Source: Procambarus clarkii (lineage: Eukaryota > Arthropoda > Malacostraca > Decapoda > Cambaridae). Taken from it: a stretch of 64,000 bases of DNA. The translations under genes were made by a program, and so were the position numbers. Position 1 is the first letter of the stretch; each line of letters begins with the position of its first letter. This document shows, piece after piece, positions 39,906 to 53,909 of the stretch. The notes under the pieces are model-generated. The model was not told where the DNA came from. It did no database searches and saw nothing but the letters and a program-made list of their open reading frames with translations. The stretch is taken from NCBI RefSeq assembly GCF_040958095.1, contig NC_091216.1:5666688-5730687 (forward strand). The letters are read 5' to 3'.

Positions 39906-40700
39906 CTTATTGTACCTTCATTGTACCTTACTGTATTTTATTGTACCTCACTGTACCGTTACTGTACCTTTCTGTATTTTTACTGTACCCGTACTGTATC
40001 TTACAGCACCAATATTTTATCTTGCTATACCTAGTGTACCTTACTGTACCCTTACTGTATCCTTACTGTACCCTTACTGTATCCTTACTGTACCCTTACT
40101 GTATCCTTACTGTACCCTTACTCTATCCTTACTGTACCTTTACTGTATCTTACAGTATTGTTACTGTTCCTTTCTGTCCCCTACAGTACTGTTACTGTAC
40201 CTTACTGTACCCGTTACTGTATCCTTACTGTACCCTTACCGTATCTTACGGTACTGTTATTGTACCTTTCGATATCCTACAGTACTGTTACTGTACCTTA
40301 CTGTATCCGTTACTGTATCCTTACTGTATCTTACGGTACTGTTACTATACCTTCTGTATCCTACAGTACTGTTACTGTACCTTACTGTGTCCTTACTGTA
40401 CCATTACCGTATCTTACAATACCGTTACTTTACCTTACTGTACCCTTTTTGTATCTTTATTGTACCCTTACCGTACCTTACTATACAATTGTTGTGCCCT
40501 TACTGTATCTTACTGTACCCTTACTGTATTCTTACTGTACCATTACCGTATTTTACTCTACTTTTTCTGTATCCTTACTGTATCTTTTTTGTACCCTTTA
40601 ATATACCTCTACTGTACCTTACAGTAACTACTACTGTACCTCTACCATATACTCTGTATACCTCTACTGTAATTTACAGTTACTGTACGTACATAAACTG
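39906..40700. repeat. 11-bp minisatellite
   Basis: About 70 degenerate copies of TTACTGTACCC / TTACTGTATCC. The 11-bp period leaves all three plus-strand frames largely stop-free (LLYPYCTLTV-like peptides). These are artefacts of the repeat. Confidence 0.93.
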
Positions 40701-41518
40701 TAAACGTACACCTAGGAGGATATCGCCTTGTATATTGGAAGAGTGAGCTGAGGGCCTCAACAAGCTCCTCTCATACAACATGTAAACGTTCCAAGAGGTC
40801 GACGGAACTTGTATTATCAACATTCTGAAATATTGTCGTGTCGCTATTTGTGTGGTGCTCGGTCTGTCACGTTAAGCATCGATGAACCTGGAGATTATGT
40901 GGATGGGTAAATAATTGAACACAGACACTCGTGCCTAAAGCAACCTTTATAAGCAAATGTCATATATTCATATACCCGACAGATGCACTTTTATTATTTT
41001 AACGCATTTCTCATCAGTTTTTTGGAAATGGAAACAATTTTTTACATTGATTATAATTTTCACTCAATGTGCTGCACTTACAATCGTCATTCAACGTACG
41101 AGTGGCACTTATGCTCACATCTGTAAATGCTGCACTTACAGGCAAGACTGTTGCGGTGGTTAACTTATCAGGAACATGTTATACGTCAATGTGTCTACTT
41201 ACACTTGTAGTAACTTAAACACTTGTCAGTCTCTACAAGGCAGAGAGATAGATCATTTCACTTAACAACGATCATTAATCTTTGAGACAAGAGGTTACAT
41301 ATACTCCACTCACGTCCACTGTTAACCAGACGAGAGGAGGCAGAGGGACGGGAAGAAGGAACTACTCTGACCTTGAGAGGTAAATAACACCGGCATCTTC
41401 ACTGCTTTATTTAACAACAAACATTAACACAAGCGACGTTACCAAGGCAACCAGCGCTGGGCCATGTCTAAAGTCAAGTTCATGAATTAGGAAGAAAATC
41501 AGAGAGCCCAACCACAAC
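40701..41518. other. No gene recognised
   Basis: Unique-looking sequence between minisatellites. There is a short ORF at 40957-41163 with no recognisable motif. Nothing supportable. Confidence 0.5.
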
Positions 41519-42290
41519 GATCCTGAGGCAGTGGATCACTAGCCTGAGACAGTGGATCACTAGCCTGAGACAGTGGATCACTAGCCTGAGACAGGGGATC
41601 ACTAGCCTTAGACAGTGGATCACTAGCCTGAGACAATGGATCACTAGCCTGAGACAGTGGATCACTAACCTGAGACAATGGATCACTAGCCTGAGACAGT
41701 GGATCACTAGCCCGAGACAGTGGATCACTAACCTGACACAATGGATCACTAGCCCGAGACTATGGATCACTAGCCTGAGACAATGCATCACTAGCCCGAG
41801 ACAGTGGATCACTAGCCTGAGACAATGGATCACTCGCATGAGACAGTGGATCACTAACCTGAGACAATGGATCACTAGCCCGAGACAATGGATCACTAGC
41901 CTGAGACAGCGGATCACTAGCCTGAGATAGCGGATCACTAACCTGAGACAGTGTATCACTCGCCTGAGACAGTCGATCACTAACCTGAGACAATGGATCA
42001 CTAGCCTGAAACAATGGATCACTAACCTGAGACAGTGTATCACTAGCCTGAGACTGTGGATCACTAGCCCGAGACAATGGATCACTAGCCTGAGACAATG
42101 GATCACTAGCCTGAGGCAGTGGATCACTAACCTGAGACAGTGTATCACTCGCCTGAGACAGTCGATCACTAACCTGAGACAATGGATCACTAGCCTGAAA
42201 CAATAGATCACTAGCCTGAGACTGTGGATCACTAGCCCGAGACAGTGGATCACTAGCCCGAGACAATGGATCACTAGCCTGCAGCAGTTC
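41519..42290. repeat. 21-bp minisatellite
   Basis: About 37 copies of GATCACTAGCCTGAGACAGTG, alternating CAGTG/CAATG and GCCTGAG/ACCTGAG/GCCCGAG. As 21 is a multiple of three, two minus-strand frames give pure 7-residue repeats (VIHCLRL, SDPLSQA). There is no signal or flanking domain to support a protein. Confidence 0.95.
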
Positions 42291-42299
42291 ATCACTCAC

Positions 42300-42829
42300 T
42301 GGAGGCAGGGGGTTGCCTAGGAGGCATACTGTGGGGGGGGGGGGAGATGTGGGATAAAGACATAGCTCAGTGTTCCTTCTCCATTATGAAATACAAACAC
42401 TTCATCGCGATACAAGCGGAAATAAACAGATCATTAGAGTACAAAGGTGACCAAACACGTCTGTGTACATCTTGACCTGCTGTAACGTACAAATGTGTAT
42501 GTAACTTCTACAGTGGCATAGTTTTATCATGCCTCCCACCTCATAATGCATATTGGTTGGCAGCTATGGATCAGCGTTGTTGAAATGTAAACAACATCAA
42601 GATTTGTTCCCAGATATACATCTAGATTTGTTTACATATAAACATTTAGATTTAGATTTAGTTCCAGATATTCAGGTAAAAAATTATCTGAAAAATTTAT
42701 TACGTATTACTAATTCTCCATCACACTTTATGAAATATATATAATGCCAAATTTATTGAAATAATAAGGACTACTAATGCTTCTTTGATATTTCTTCATT
42801 AAAACAAAAAACTCCTCTTCAACTTCATC
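42300..42829. other. No gene recognised
   Basis: Contains a (G)13 run near 42330 and repeated TTTAGATTTA motifs near 42620-42665. No supportable gene. Confidence 0.5.
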
Positions 42830-45345
42830 TCCAGCACAAGGTGGCCTGGTTGATGAGAAACTTCTCCAGCACAAGGTGACATAGTTGATGAGAAACTTCT
42901 CCAGCACAAGGTGGCCTGGTTGATGAGAAACTTCTCCAGCACAAGGTGACATAGTTGATGAGAAACTTCTCCAGCACAAGGTGACATGGTTGATGAGAAA
43001 CTTCTCCAGCACAAGGTGGCCTAGTTGATGAGAAACTTCTCCAGCACAAGGTGGCCTGGTTGATGAGAAACTTCTCCAGCACAAGGTGACATAGTTGATG
43101 AGAAACTTCTCCAGCACAAGGTGACATGGTTGATGAGAAACTTCTCCAGCACAAGGTGGCCTAGTTGATGAGAAACTTCTCCAGCACAAGGTGACATAGT
43201 TGATGAGAAACTTCTCCAGCACAAGGTGGCCTGGTTGATGAGAAACTTCTCCAGCACAAGGTGACATAGTTGATGAGAAACTTCTCCAGCACAAGGTGGC
43301 CTGGGTGATGAGAAACTTCTCCAGCACAAGGTGACATGGTTGATGAGAAACTTCTCCAGCACAAGGCGGCCTGGGTGATGAGAAACTTCTCCAGCACAAG
43401 GTGACATGGTTGATGAGTAACTTCTCCAGCACAAGGTGACATGGTTGATGAGTAACTTCTCCAGCACAAGGTGGCATGGTTGATGAGAAACTTCTCCAGC
43501 ACACGGTGGCCTGGGTGATGAGAAACTTCTCCAGCACACGGTGGCATGGTTGATGAGAAACTTCTCCAGCACAAGGTGGGATGGTTGATGAGAAACTTCT
43601 CTAGCACAAGGTGGCATGGTTGATGAGAAACTTCTCCAGCACACGGTGGCCTGGTTAATGAGAAACGTCTCCAGCACAAGGTGGCCTGGTTGATGAGAAA
43701 CTTCTCCAGCACAAGGTGGCATGGTTGATGAGAAACTTCTCTAGCACACGGTGGCCTGGGTGATGAGAAACTTCTCCAGCACAAGGTGGCCTGGTTGATG
43801 AGAAACGTCTCCAGCACAAGGTGGCCTGGTTGATGAGAAACTTCTCCAGCACAAGGTGACATGGTTGATGAGAAACTTCTCTAGCACAAGGTGGCATGGT
43901 TGATGAGAAACTTCTCCAGCACACGGTGGCCTGGGTGATGAGAAACTTCTCCAGCACAAGGTGGCATGGTTGATGAGAAACTTCTCCAGCACAAGGTGGG
44001 ATGGTTGATGAGAAACTTCTCTAGCACAAGGTGGCATGGTTGATGAGAAACTTCTCCAGCACACGGTGGCCTGGTTAATGAGAAACGTCTCCAGCACAAG
44101 GTGGCCTGGTTGATGAGAAACTTCTCCAGCACAAGGTGGCATGGTTGATGAGAAACTTCTCCAGCACACGGTGGCCTGGTTAATGAGAAACGTCTCCAGC
44201 ACAAGGTGGCATGGTTGATGAGAAACTTCTCCAGCACAAGGTGGCCTGGTTGATGAGAAACTTCTCCAGCACAAGGTGGCCTGGTTGATGAGAAACTTCT
44301 CCAGCACAACGTGGCCTGGTTGATGAGAAACTTCTCCAGCACAAGGCGGCCTGGGTGATGAGAAACTTCTCCAGCACAAGGTGGCCTGGGTGATGAGAAA
44401 CTTCTCCAGCACAAGGTGGCCTGGTTGATGAGAAACTTCTCCAGCACAAGGTGGCCTGGGTGATGAGAAACTTCTCCAGCACAAGGTGGCCTCGTTGATG
44501 AGAAACATCTCCAGCACAAGGTGGCATGGTTGATGAGAAACATCTCCAGCACAAGGTGGCCTGGATGATGAGAAACATCTCCAGCACAAGGTGGCCTGGG
44601 TGATGAGAAACATCTCCAGCACAAGGTGGCCTGGTTGATGAGAACCATCTCCAGCACAAGGTGGCCTGGATGATGAGAAACATCTCCAGCACAAGGTGGC
44701 CTGGTTGATGAGAAACTTCTCCAGCACAAGGTGGCCTGGTTGATGAGAAACTTCTCCAGCACAAGGTGGCCTGGTTGATGAGAAACTTCTCCAGCACAAG
44801 GTGGCCTCGTTGATGAGAAACTTCTCCAGCACAAGGTGGCCTGGGTGATGAGAAACTTCTCCAGCACAAGGTGGCCTCGTTGATGAGAAACTTCTCCAGC
44901 ACAAGGTGGCCTGGTTGATGAGAAACTTCTCCAGCACAAGGTGGCCTGGGTGATGAGAAACTTCTCCAGCACAAGGTGGCCTCGTTGATGAGAAACTTCT
45001 CCAGCAGAAGGTGGCCTGATTGATGAGAAACATCTCCAGCACAAGGTGGCCTGGATGATGAGAAACTTCTCCAGCACAAGGTGGCCTGGTTGATGAGAAA
45101 CTTCTCCAGCACAAGGTGGCCTGGTTGATGAGAAACTTCTCCAGCACACGGTGGCCTCGTTGATGAGAAACTTCTCCAGCACAAGGTGGCCTGGTTGATG
45201 AGAAACTTCTCCAGCACAAGGTGGCCTGGTTGATCAGAAACTTCTCCAGCACAAGGTGGCCTGGTTGATGAGAAACTTCTCCAGCACAAGGTGGCCTGGT
45301 TGATGAGACACATCTCCATCACAAGGTGGCCTGGGTGAGAGAAAA
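42830..45345. repeat. Large 35-bp minisatellite
   Basis: About 72 copies of a 35-bp unit (CTTCTCCAGCACAAGGTGGC plus CTGGTTGATGAGAAA). Variation is confined to a few positions: GTGGC/GTGAC, CTGG/ATGG/ATAG, TTGATG/GTGATG. The left third is rich in GTGACATGG/ATAG units and the right two thirds in GTGGCCTGG. The unit lacks stop codons in all three minus frames, giving ORFs up to ~500 codons. This follows from the repeat; I do not call a gene. Confidence 0.96.
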
Positions 45346-45399
45346 CTTCAAGATCTGTTTTCTATGCAGTGATTGTTGTGACGTCATTCAACGCCATGC

Positions 45400-46810
45400 A
45401 TGAACGCTGGTAATGATTGCAACATTTCTCCACTCTGGATAAACCGAAGTTGACCCTCAAAATGGCATTTAACAGTTATAATTTATTTTATCAGTTTAAA
45501 TTTTATGTGGATCATCGAGCTGAATACTTTTCGTATTTCAGCATTTCAAAATTGGCGGCGTCTTTAATTTAAAGAAATTCTTTCCAAAAGGAATCTGTAT
45601 ATGTTTTATTATTCCATTCAGCTAAATATATTTTTGGCATATTGGGATTCAGCCTTAGAAATTGTTTCTTAAGAGGCACCGAAGCACTTCATGACTTCAC
45701 AAATTGAAGAAATGGATTTGTTGGAGGCGCCCTCTGCTTCAACTGTTGAAACACACAGAAGAGAAAAATTTGTCATCAGTGTTTCAAAATATATTCTTTA
45801 TTTGTTGTAATAAGTTGATTAGTTCATAATTCTTCAATTTTTGTTTCAAAATGGTAGGCCAGGTATGGCTTTAAGTTCAAATCTTCATTAAAGTTTCAAG
45901 TTAGGTCAACATTGCATACACAAATACATAATCTTCTTTTCAGTTCATCTAACTTGCAGATGGAGATCAAGCTACTTCAATTTATCAAAGTTTTTGGACT
46001 CAAATAATTGGTTTATTCTTGTTACTTCGCTAAGTATGGGTTGTATAAAAAACAGATATGCAAGATTTTTCATCGGAATTCATATAAAAAAGAATTTCAG
46101 CTGTGTAGCACCTCTCACTGTCTCATGCTTTCGTAGAAAGATCCTTTTATTCTGACCATTATTCAGTTATTTGATCCACAGCTGGTTACATAGATATTCA
46201 ACTTGTCTATCAGAGGATAGAGAGAGCCATTTATGGGTTTCTGCCATGAGAAACTCCAAGCGTCTAAGAGACATTCAGAAGATCTGTGATAAACTACCAA
46301 TTGAACTGAGTTACACATTGTATTAAAACGAGTGAAGGAACATCCCATTTTAATCTTGCATAAACTCAATTAAAAATTCCAATCATAACACTGGTATTAT
46401 CTGTTCCTATTCCAACAAGGTTCTTCGAGTCAAACTCTCTATTCAATAATAATGATTAAAACCCTTCTACAACACTCTTGGCATCACATTTTTCAAGCAG
46501 GGCAAGATGTGTTGACACACCTTCATAATGGTTTTTACAATAGTTTATAATGGACACTCTTAATAACGTCTGAACTGAAGGGTCATTGCATTCATTTAAT
46601 TAACAGCAAACTGCACCATCATATCAACTCCTGGTAAAAATAGCAACACAAAACATTCTCCGTGGTATTACTGCAACTTGTGTGATGCATCTTCAGATCT
46701 GACACAATTTAATGTCATCAATATTTTTCCTGCTCAGATGAACAAGATGATCACAGTTCCTCACAGCTGTGGCAACATAACGACATGACAACTGCTCCTC
46801 CAGCTATGAT
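45400..46810 (-). pseudogene. Decayed hAT-like transposase (ZBED/SCAND3-type)
   Basis: No long ORF, but joining minus-strand frames gives a consistent order of family blocks. From about 46790 down: AVRNCDHLVHLSRKNI; MHHTSCSNTTENVLCCYF (46690, like HRTKC...NVL); LVGIGTDNTSVMIGIFN (near 46415, the family GxxxDxxxxMxG block); LVLIQCV-CNSVQLVVYH (near 46330); ETHKWLSLSSDRQVEYL (near 46230); AEILFYMNSDEKS (near 46090); and near the C-terminus AEWNNKTYTDSFWKEFL, KDAANFEMLKYEKYS (45630-45530). Several stops and frameshifts. It matches nothing else in the window. Calling it hAT-like rests on remembered family patterns, not a search. Confidence 0.65.
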
Positions 46811-47469
46811 GATTTATATTTAGTAGGTGTAAACATTGAAGGAAGAGGTGTATGGAGTTTTAAGGTACTTGCATTAAGAGGTTTCTACACAGAGCGTGAT
46901 TTTTCAAGTCGTGATATATTCTTTTTAACTCTGCTTTGCAGAAGTTAAAGTGTGTTCTTTACACCATTATTATTTATACAATTAATATTACCATTATCAA
47001 TTTATAAAACAAATTATCAATTTATACAAAATTATCAAATAAAAATAATTACTTAATTATTATTTGAATAAGTTATGCTTACATTAAATATTCATTATTA
47101 TCGATTATAAAAAACACCCTCAGTGTATTACATTACTAAAACCTGTGAGTGTTGCAGAGATGCATGTGACCCACCGGGTCTACTGACTGCTAATCATTCG
47201 TACCGTTGTTGTGAATAGTGTTAATATAATATTTCCTGCTTTATACAGGAAAACAAATCGACCAGTGAAAAAAAGTTATAAACGTACAATAACACGCTCC
47301 AAGGCATGCAAATATCTGTTCTGGTACAAATTTGGTCAGATCATCTTCAAACATCCAAGATTATATTAATACCATCTAGATTTACAAATAACATCTGAAG
47401 TGCATTTTCTGACATCCAGACGTAACACAAATGATCAAGATATGGATGAAAGTCATACATATTGGCAAG
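46811..47469. other. No gene recognised; AT-rich
   Basis: Strongly AT-rich with ATTATCAATTTATA repeats near 46990-47040. It could be the outer part of the hAT-derived insertion, but no terminal inverted repeat was found. Confidence 0.45.
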
Positions 47470-47690
47470 ACTGTTATGGAGGCCCAGTGAAGGGAACCAT
47501 TAGGAGACGGCGGCGTGGGTGCCGACGACGGGCCGGCGGCGCCCGGAGCCTGTGTCAACACTCAAGCTAATGAGCTTATCAGAGGTAATGCGGACTCGTC
47601 CGACTTCCAAGGCAGCTTCTCCCAACTACGGAAACCCAACTAATTGACGGTGTTTACCCTGCACTTGGCGGCGGCGTTCAACACATGCTG
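47470..47690 (-). other. GC-rich patch, possible terminal exon
   Basis: A sharp GC/CpG-rich block (GACGACGGGCCGGCGGCGCC) in AT-rich surroundings. On the minus strand an AG at about 47553 precedes an open frame APGAAGPSSAPTPPSP, then a hydrophobic stretch (ITVLPICMTFIHILIICVT) and a stop near 47387. The polypyrimidine tract is weak. A host exon is possible but unproven. Confidence 0.2.
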
Positions 47691-47880
47691 ACAGTTTCAA
47701 ATAGGGATGTGATGGTTTCGCTTCACACAGGACGGCGTTCAATCCCCGACCGTCCAAGTGGTTGGGCACCATTCCCCCCTCTCCCCCCCGTCCAATCCCA
47801 AATCCTTATCCAGATCCCTTCTAAGTGCTATATAGTCGTAATGACTTGGTGTTTTCTCCTGATAATTCCCTTCACTTCAA
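47691..47880 (+). mobile_element. Probable SINE fragment
   Basis: Has a box-B-like GTTCAATCCCCGACC, then a body with AAGTGGTTGGGCACCATTCC and TATATAGTCGTAATGACTTG. No convincing box A. It reads like the tRNA-junction and body of a decapod SINE, by general resemblance only. Confidence 0.4.
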
Positions 47881-48059
47881 ATATGAATCGGGAAAGGAAG
47901 ATACAGATGGGTGAGGAGAGAGCGCTGTCGGGTAGTGACCATTCCTTCTCAATAATACCACACCACACAAAATATGGGAAAACAAATTAGGAAGACAAAA
48001 TCGATACAAAACGACCTAAATATTATCAGATGAAAAATAATCCTTAAAAACTCAAGGTT

Positions 48060-48425
48060 CTGTGCCTAAGTAGTTATAACAGTCACCAGATATCAGCTGA
48101 ACTATATAGAAACTGAGAAACTGAGATTCGAAATTTGTTTGGAGCAATGATAAACAGTGATTTTTAGAAAAAAATCACTGTATAAAAGTATGGTAAAAGC
48201 AGTAGTGTTAGCAATTGGGCTCATTATTTTTATCCGCCAGCATTATCTTGCCCAAGTTAGGCCTAATATACATTACGTTGTTGAGTTATGGTCACCATAC
48301 TGCAACATATTCTCTTGAAGGTGGACACATAACAGTCCCGGGAACTGGAATCCTCACTCATGAAGAGATGATATAAACAACATTTAAATTCTTCAGTAAG
48401 TTACAGAAGGAAGGTAAGGTGGGCG
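48060..48425 (+). pseudogene. Very decayed LINE C-terminal fragment
   Basis: Plus strand near 48250-48305 reads LAQVRPNIHYVVELWSPYC, aligning with LVRPHLDYAVQFWSPYY of the CR1-like LINE. Stops and indels follow at once. Only the post-RT block is recognisable. Confidence 0.6.
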
Positions 48426-48435
48426 ACCACAAGCA

Positions 48436-48929
<494 letters not shown>

Positions 48930-49003
<74 letters not shown>
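48930..49003. repeat. (TA)n microsatellite
   Basis: TA tract between foldback copies 2 and 3. Confidence 0.95.
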
Positions 49004-49006
<3 letters not shown>

Positions 49007-49190
49007 GTACCTAGTAGCCAGATCGCACTTCTCAGCCTAGTATGCAAGGCCCGATTTGCCTAATAAGCCAAGTTTTCCTGAATTAATATATTTACTCTAC
49101 TTTTTTTCTTATGAAATGATAAAGCTACCCATTTCATTATGTATGAGGTCAATTTTTTTTTTATTGGAGTTAAAATTAACGTAGATATAT
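49004..49190 (+). mobile_element. TTAGG-core foldback element, copy 3, left half
   Basis: Left half only; it stops at GTAGATATAT, just before the TTAGG core. A 5'-truncated PLE begins at the next base. Confidence 0.85.

Positions 49191-51346
<2,156 letters not shown>

Positions 51347-51438
<92 letters not shown>
51347..51438. repeat. (TA)n microsatellite
   Basis: TA tract between foldback copies 4 and 5. Confidence 0.96.
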
Positions 51439-51824
51439 GTCGTACCTAGTAGCCAGAACTCACTTCTCAGCCTACTATTCAAGGCCCGATTTGCCTAATA
51501 AGCCAAGTTTTCCTGAATTAATATATTTACTATAATTTTTTTCTTATGAAATGATAAAGCTACCCTTTTCTCAATGTATGAGGTCAATTTTTTTTATTGG
51601 AGTTAAAATTAACGTAGATATATGACCGAACCTAACCAACCCTACCTAACCTAACCTAACCTATATTTATAGGTAAGGTTAGGTTAGGTAGCCAAAAAAA
51701 GCTAGGTTAGGTTAGGTTAGGTAGGTTAGGTAGACGAAAAAACATTAATTCATGAAAACTTGGCTTATTAGGCAAATCGGGACTTGAATAGTAGGCTGAG
51801 AAGTGCGTTCTGGCTATTAGGTAC

Positions 51825-51827
<3 letters not shown>
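51439..51827 (+). mobile_element. TTAGG-core foldback element, copy 5
   Basis: Orientation as copy 1; 389 bp. The core has a few changes (AGGTAAGG, AAAGCTAGG). Ends intact and (TA)n flanks. Confidence 0.87.
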
Positions 51828-51869
<42 letters not shown>

Positions 51870-51882
51870 TGTGTGTGTGTGT

Positions 51883-52055
51883 GTTGTACCTTGTAGCCAG
51901 AACGCAGTACTAGGGCTACTATGCAAGGCCTGATTTGGTTAATAAGCCAAGTTTTCCTGAATTTATATATTTTTCTAATTTTTTCTTATGAAACGATAAA
52001 GCTATCCATTTCATTATGCATGAGTTATTTTTTTTAGTTAAAATTAACGTTCTTA
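51883..52055 (+). mobile_element. TTAGG-core foldback element, copy 6, decayed left half
   Basis: GTTGTACCTTGTAGCCAG then GGCCTGATTTGGTTAATAAG, more diverged than the other copies. It stops before the TTAGG core at about 52055, where the Helitron-like element begins. A (GT)n run precedes it. Confidence 0.75.
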
Positions 52056-52058
52056 ATA

Positions 52059-53508
52059 TCTATATAAATAAAAATGTACATGTTCGTTTGTTCAAAATCG
52101 CTAATCTCCGAAAGTTCTTCGTCGTTTGCTTTGAAATTTTCACACAACGTTCCATTCGCATCCTAGCGAGTTTTTATATACATACTATGTAGATGTCTCG
52201 TCTGTGATGAGAAATAACATGTTTTCTTTGAAAACCTGCATTTTTCGTATGTTTTTCACGTGAGGGAAACCTCTTTATTGATTACTTTGAAATTTTGACA
52301 CAAAGTTGCATTCGAGTAGTCTTTATATACCCACTTTATACATGCCTCTCCTGTGACAGGTAAAAACAAGTTTTTTTGAAAAACAGCGCCATCTGTTGCG
52401 CGTAAGAGAAACACAGGCTGAACTAAGTAGCTGTACAATTCCCCAATGAAATTGGGAACATTGAAATGAAATCGTTATATTTAGTATAGTGTATGTTGCT
52501 CTTACGTGCCACAGATGGCGCTGTTTTTCAAAAAAGGCATGTTTTTACCTATCACAGGAGTGGCATCTATACTTACTCTCAAAATGAAAGGTATGGTACA
52601 CAACAAAGCTCAATTCCAATGCAATGTCATACAAAATAATTAAATCAGAATGAAAATAAATCGAAATCTATGAAAATTCAATATCAGTGCAATCGGAAAT
52701 ATTTAAATGGAATCGTAACGTATTTAGTATAGCATGTGTTGCTCTTACGTGCAACAGATGGCACCGTTTCCTAAAAAAAAATGTTTTTACCTGTCACAGG
52801 TGTAGTATCTTTACTTATACATATGAAATGAATATTATGGTAAACAACACAACTTAATTCCAATGCAATGTCACACAAAATAATTAAATCAAGATCATAA
52901 TTAATCTAAATCTATGAAAATTCAATTTATCAATGCAATTGGAAACATTGAAATGGAATCATAACATATTTAGTACAGCGTGTGTTGCTATTATGTGCAA
53001 CAGATGGAACTGTTAAAAAAAATATATATATTTTTATCTGTCACAGGTGTGGCATCTATATAGTAGGTATATAAACACAAGCACATATTCGAATGGAACG
53101 TTGTGTCAAAATTTCAAAGAAATCGGTGAAGAACTTTTGAAGATTAAAGAGAGTGTTGCTATTACATGCAACAGATGGCGTTGTTTTTCAAAAAAGCATG
53201 TTTTTTCCTATCACAGGTGAGGCATGTATATAGCAGATATATAAAAACACGTGCCCATTTGAATGCAAATTTGCAGCAAAATTTCAAAGCAATCGGTAAA
53301 GAGGTTTCCAAGATTTCCCTCACATGAAAAACACAAATTAAAAAACATGTTTTTTCCATCACAGACATGACATCAATATAGTATGTATATAAAACCTCGC
53401 TTGGATGCGAATGGAACGTTGTGTTGAAAATTTCAAGGAAATCTGTGACGAACTTTCGGAGATTAGCTATTTTGAACAAACGAACATTTACATTCTTATT
53501 TATATAGA
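52059..53508. mobile_element. Helitron-like foldback element
   Basis: Starts TCTATATAAATAAAAATGTA, and its right end is the reverse complement (TACATTCTTATTTATATAGA) with few mismatches over at least 150 bases, including CTAATCTCCGAAAGTTC. The right end is followed by CTAG and GTACCCGGCCATGCGTTGC, reminiscent of Helitron 3' ends. The middle holds tandem units of about 245 bases marked by CAACAGATGGC (near 52512, 52754, 53001, 53171). No helicase or Rep ORF. Non-autonomous if Helitron-related; the class is an inference. Confidence 0.55.
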
Positions 53509-53564
53509 CTAGCTGTACCCGGCCATGCGTTGCTGTGGCTCAGCAACACATGTACGTTACTGAG

Positions 53565-53905
53565 CCACATCAACCTTCCTCCCTGGCCCCCCAGTCCTCC
53601 CCACCATTCCCCTCTCCCCCATCCACTCGTCCTCTCACCATTTCCCACTCCCCCACCCCTTCTTCCTTCCAACTGTTCCTCACCCCCCCATCCCCTCGTC
53701 CTCCCCACCATTCCCCCATCCCCTTGTCCTCCCCACCATCTCCCACTCCACCGTCCCCTCTTCCTCCCCCACCCTTCTCTCCTCCACCGTACCCTCGTCC
53801 TCCAAATCATCTCTCACTTCCCCATCCATATCGTCCTCCCAACCTTTCCCCCTTCCCCCATCATCTTGTCCTCCCCACCATATCCCACTCCTCTGTCCCC
53901 TTGTT
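53565..53905. repeat. C/T-rich degenerate tandem repeat
   Basis: Imperfect units of about 24 bases built on CCTCGTCCTCCCCACCATTC. Strong strand asymmetry (pyrimidine on plus). The overlapping ORFs are low-complexity artefacts. Confidence 0.85.
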
Positions 53906-53909
53906 CTCC

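Noticed and set aside
41480..42299. 7-residue-repeat proteins (VIHCLRL / SDPLSQA)
   Set aside because: The 21-bp minisatellite preserves frame automatically, and two frames are equally open.
42728..45322. Overlapping minus-strand ORFs up to 503 codons (LEKFLINQATLCWRSFSS-like)
   Set aside because: All come from one 35-bp minisatellite lacking stops in three frames, with no unique domain or plausible start context.
42830..45345. CRISPR-like array of 35-bp repeats
   Set aside because: Units are contiguous with no unique spacers, and the context is eukaryotic.
45400..46810. Host ZBED/SCAND3-like gene still functional
   Set aside because: Multiple stops and frameshifts on every frame; only a relic can be supported.
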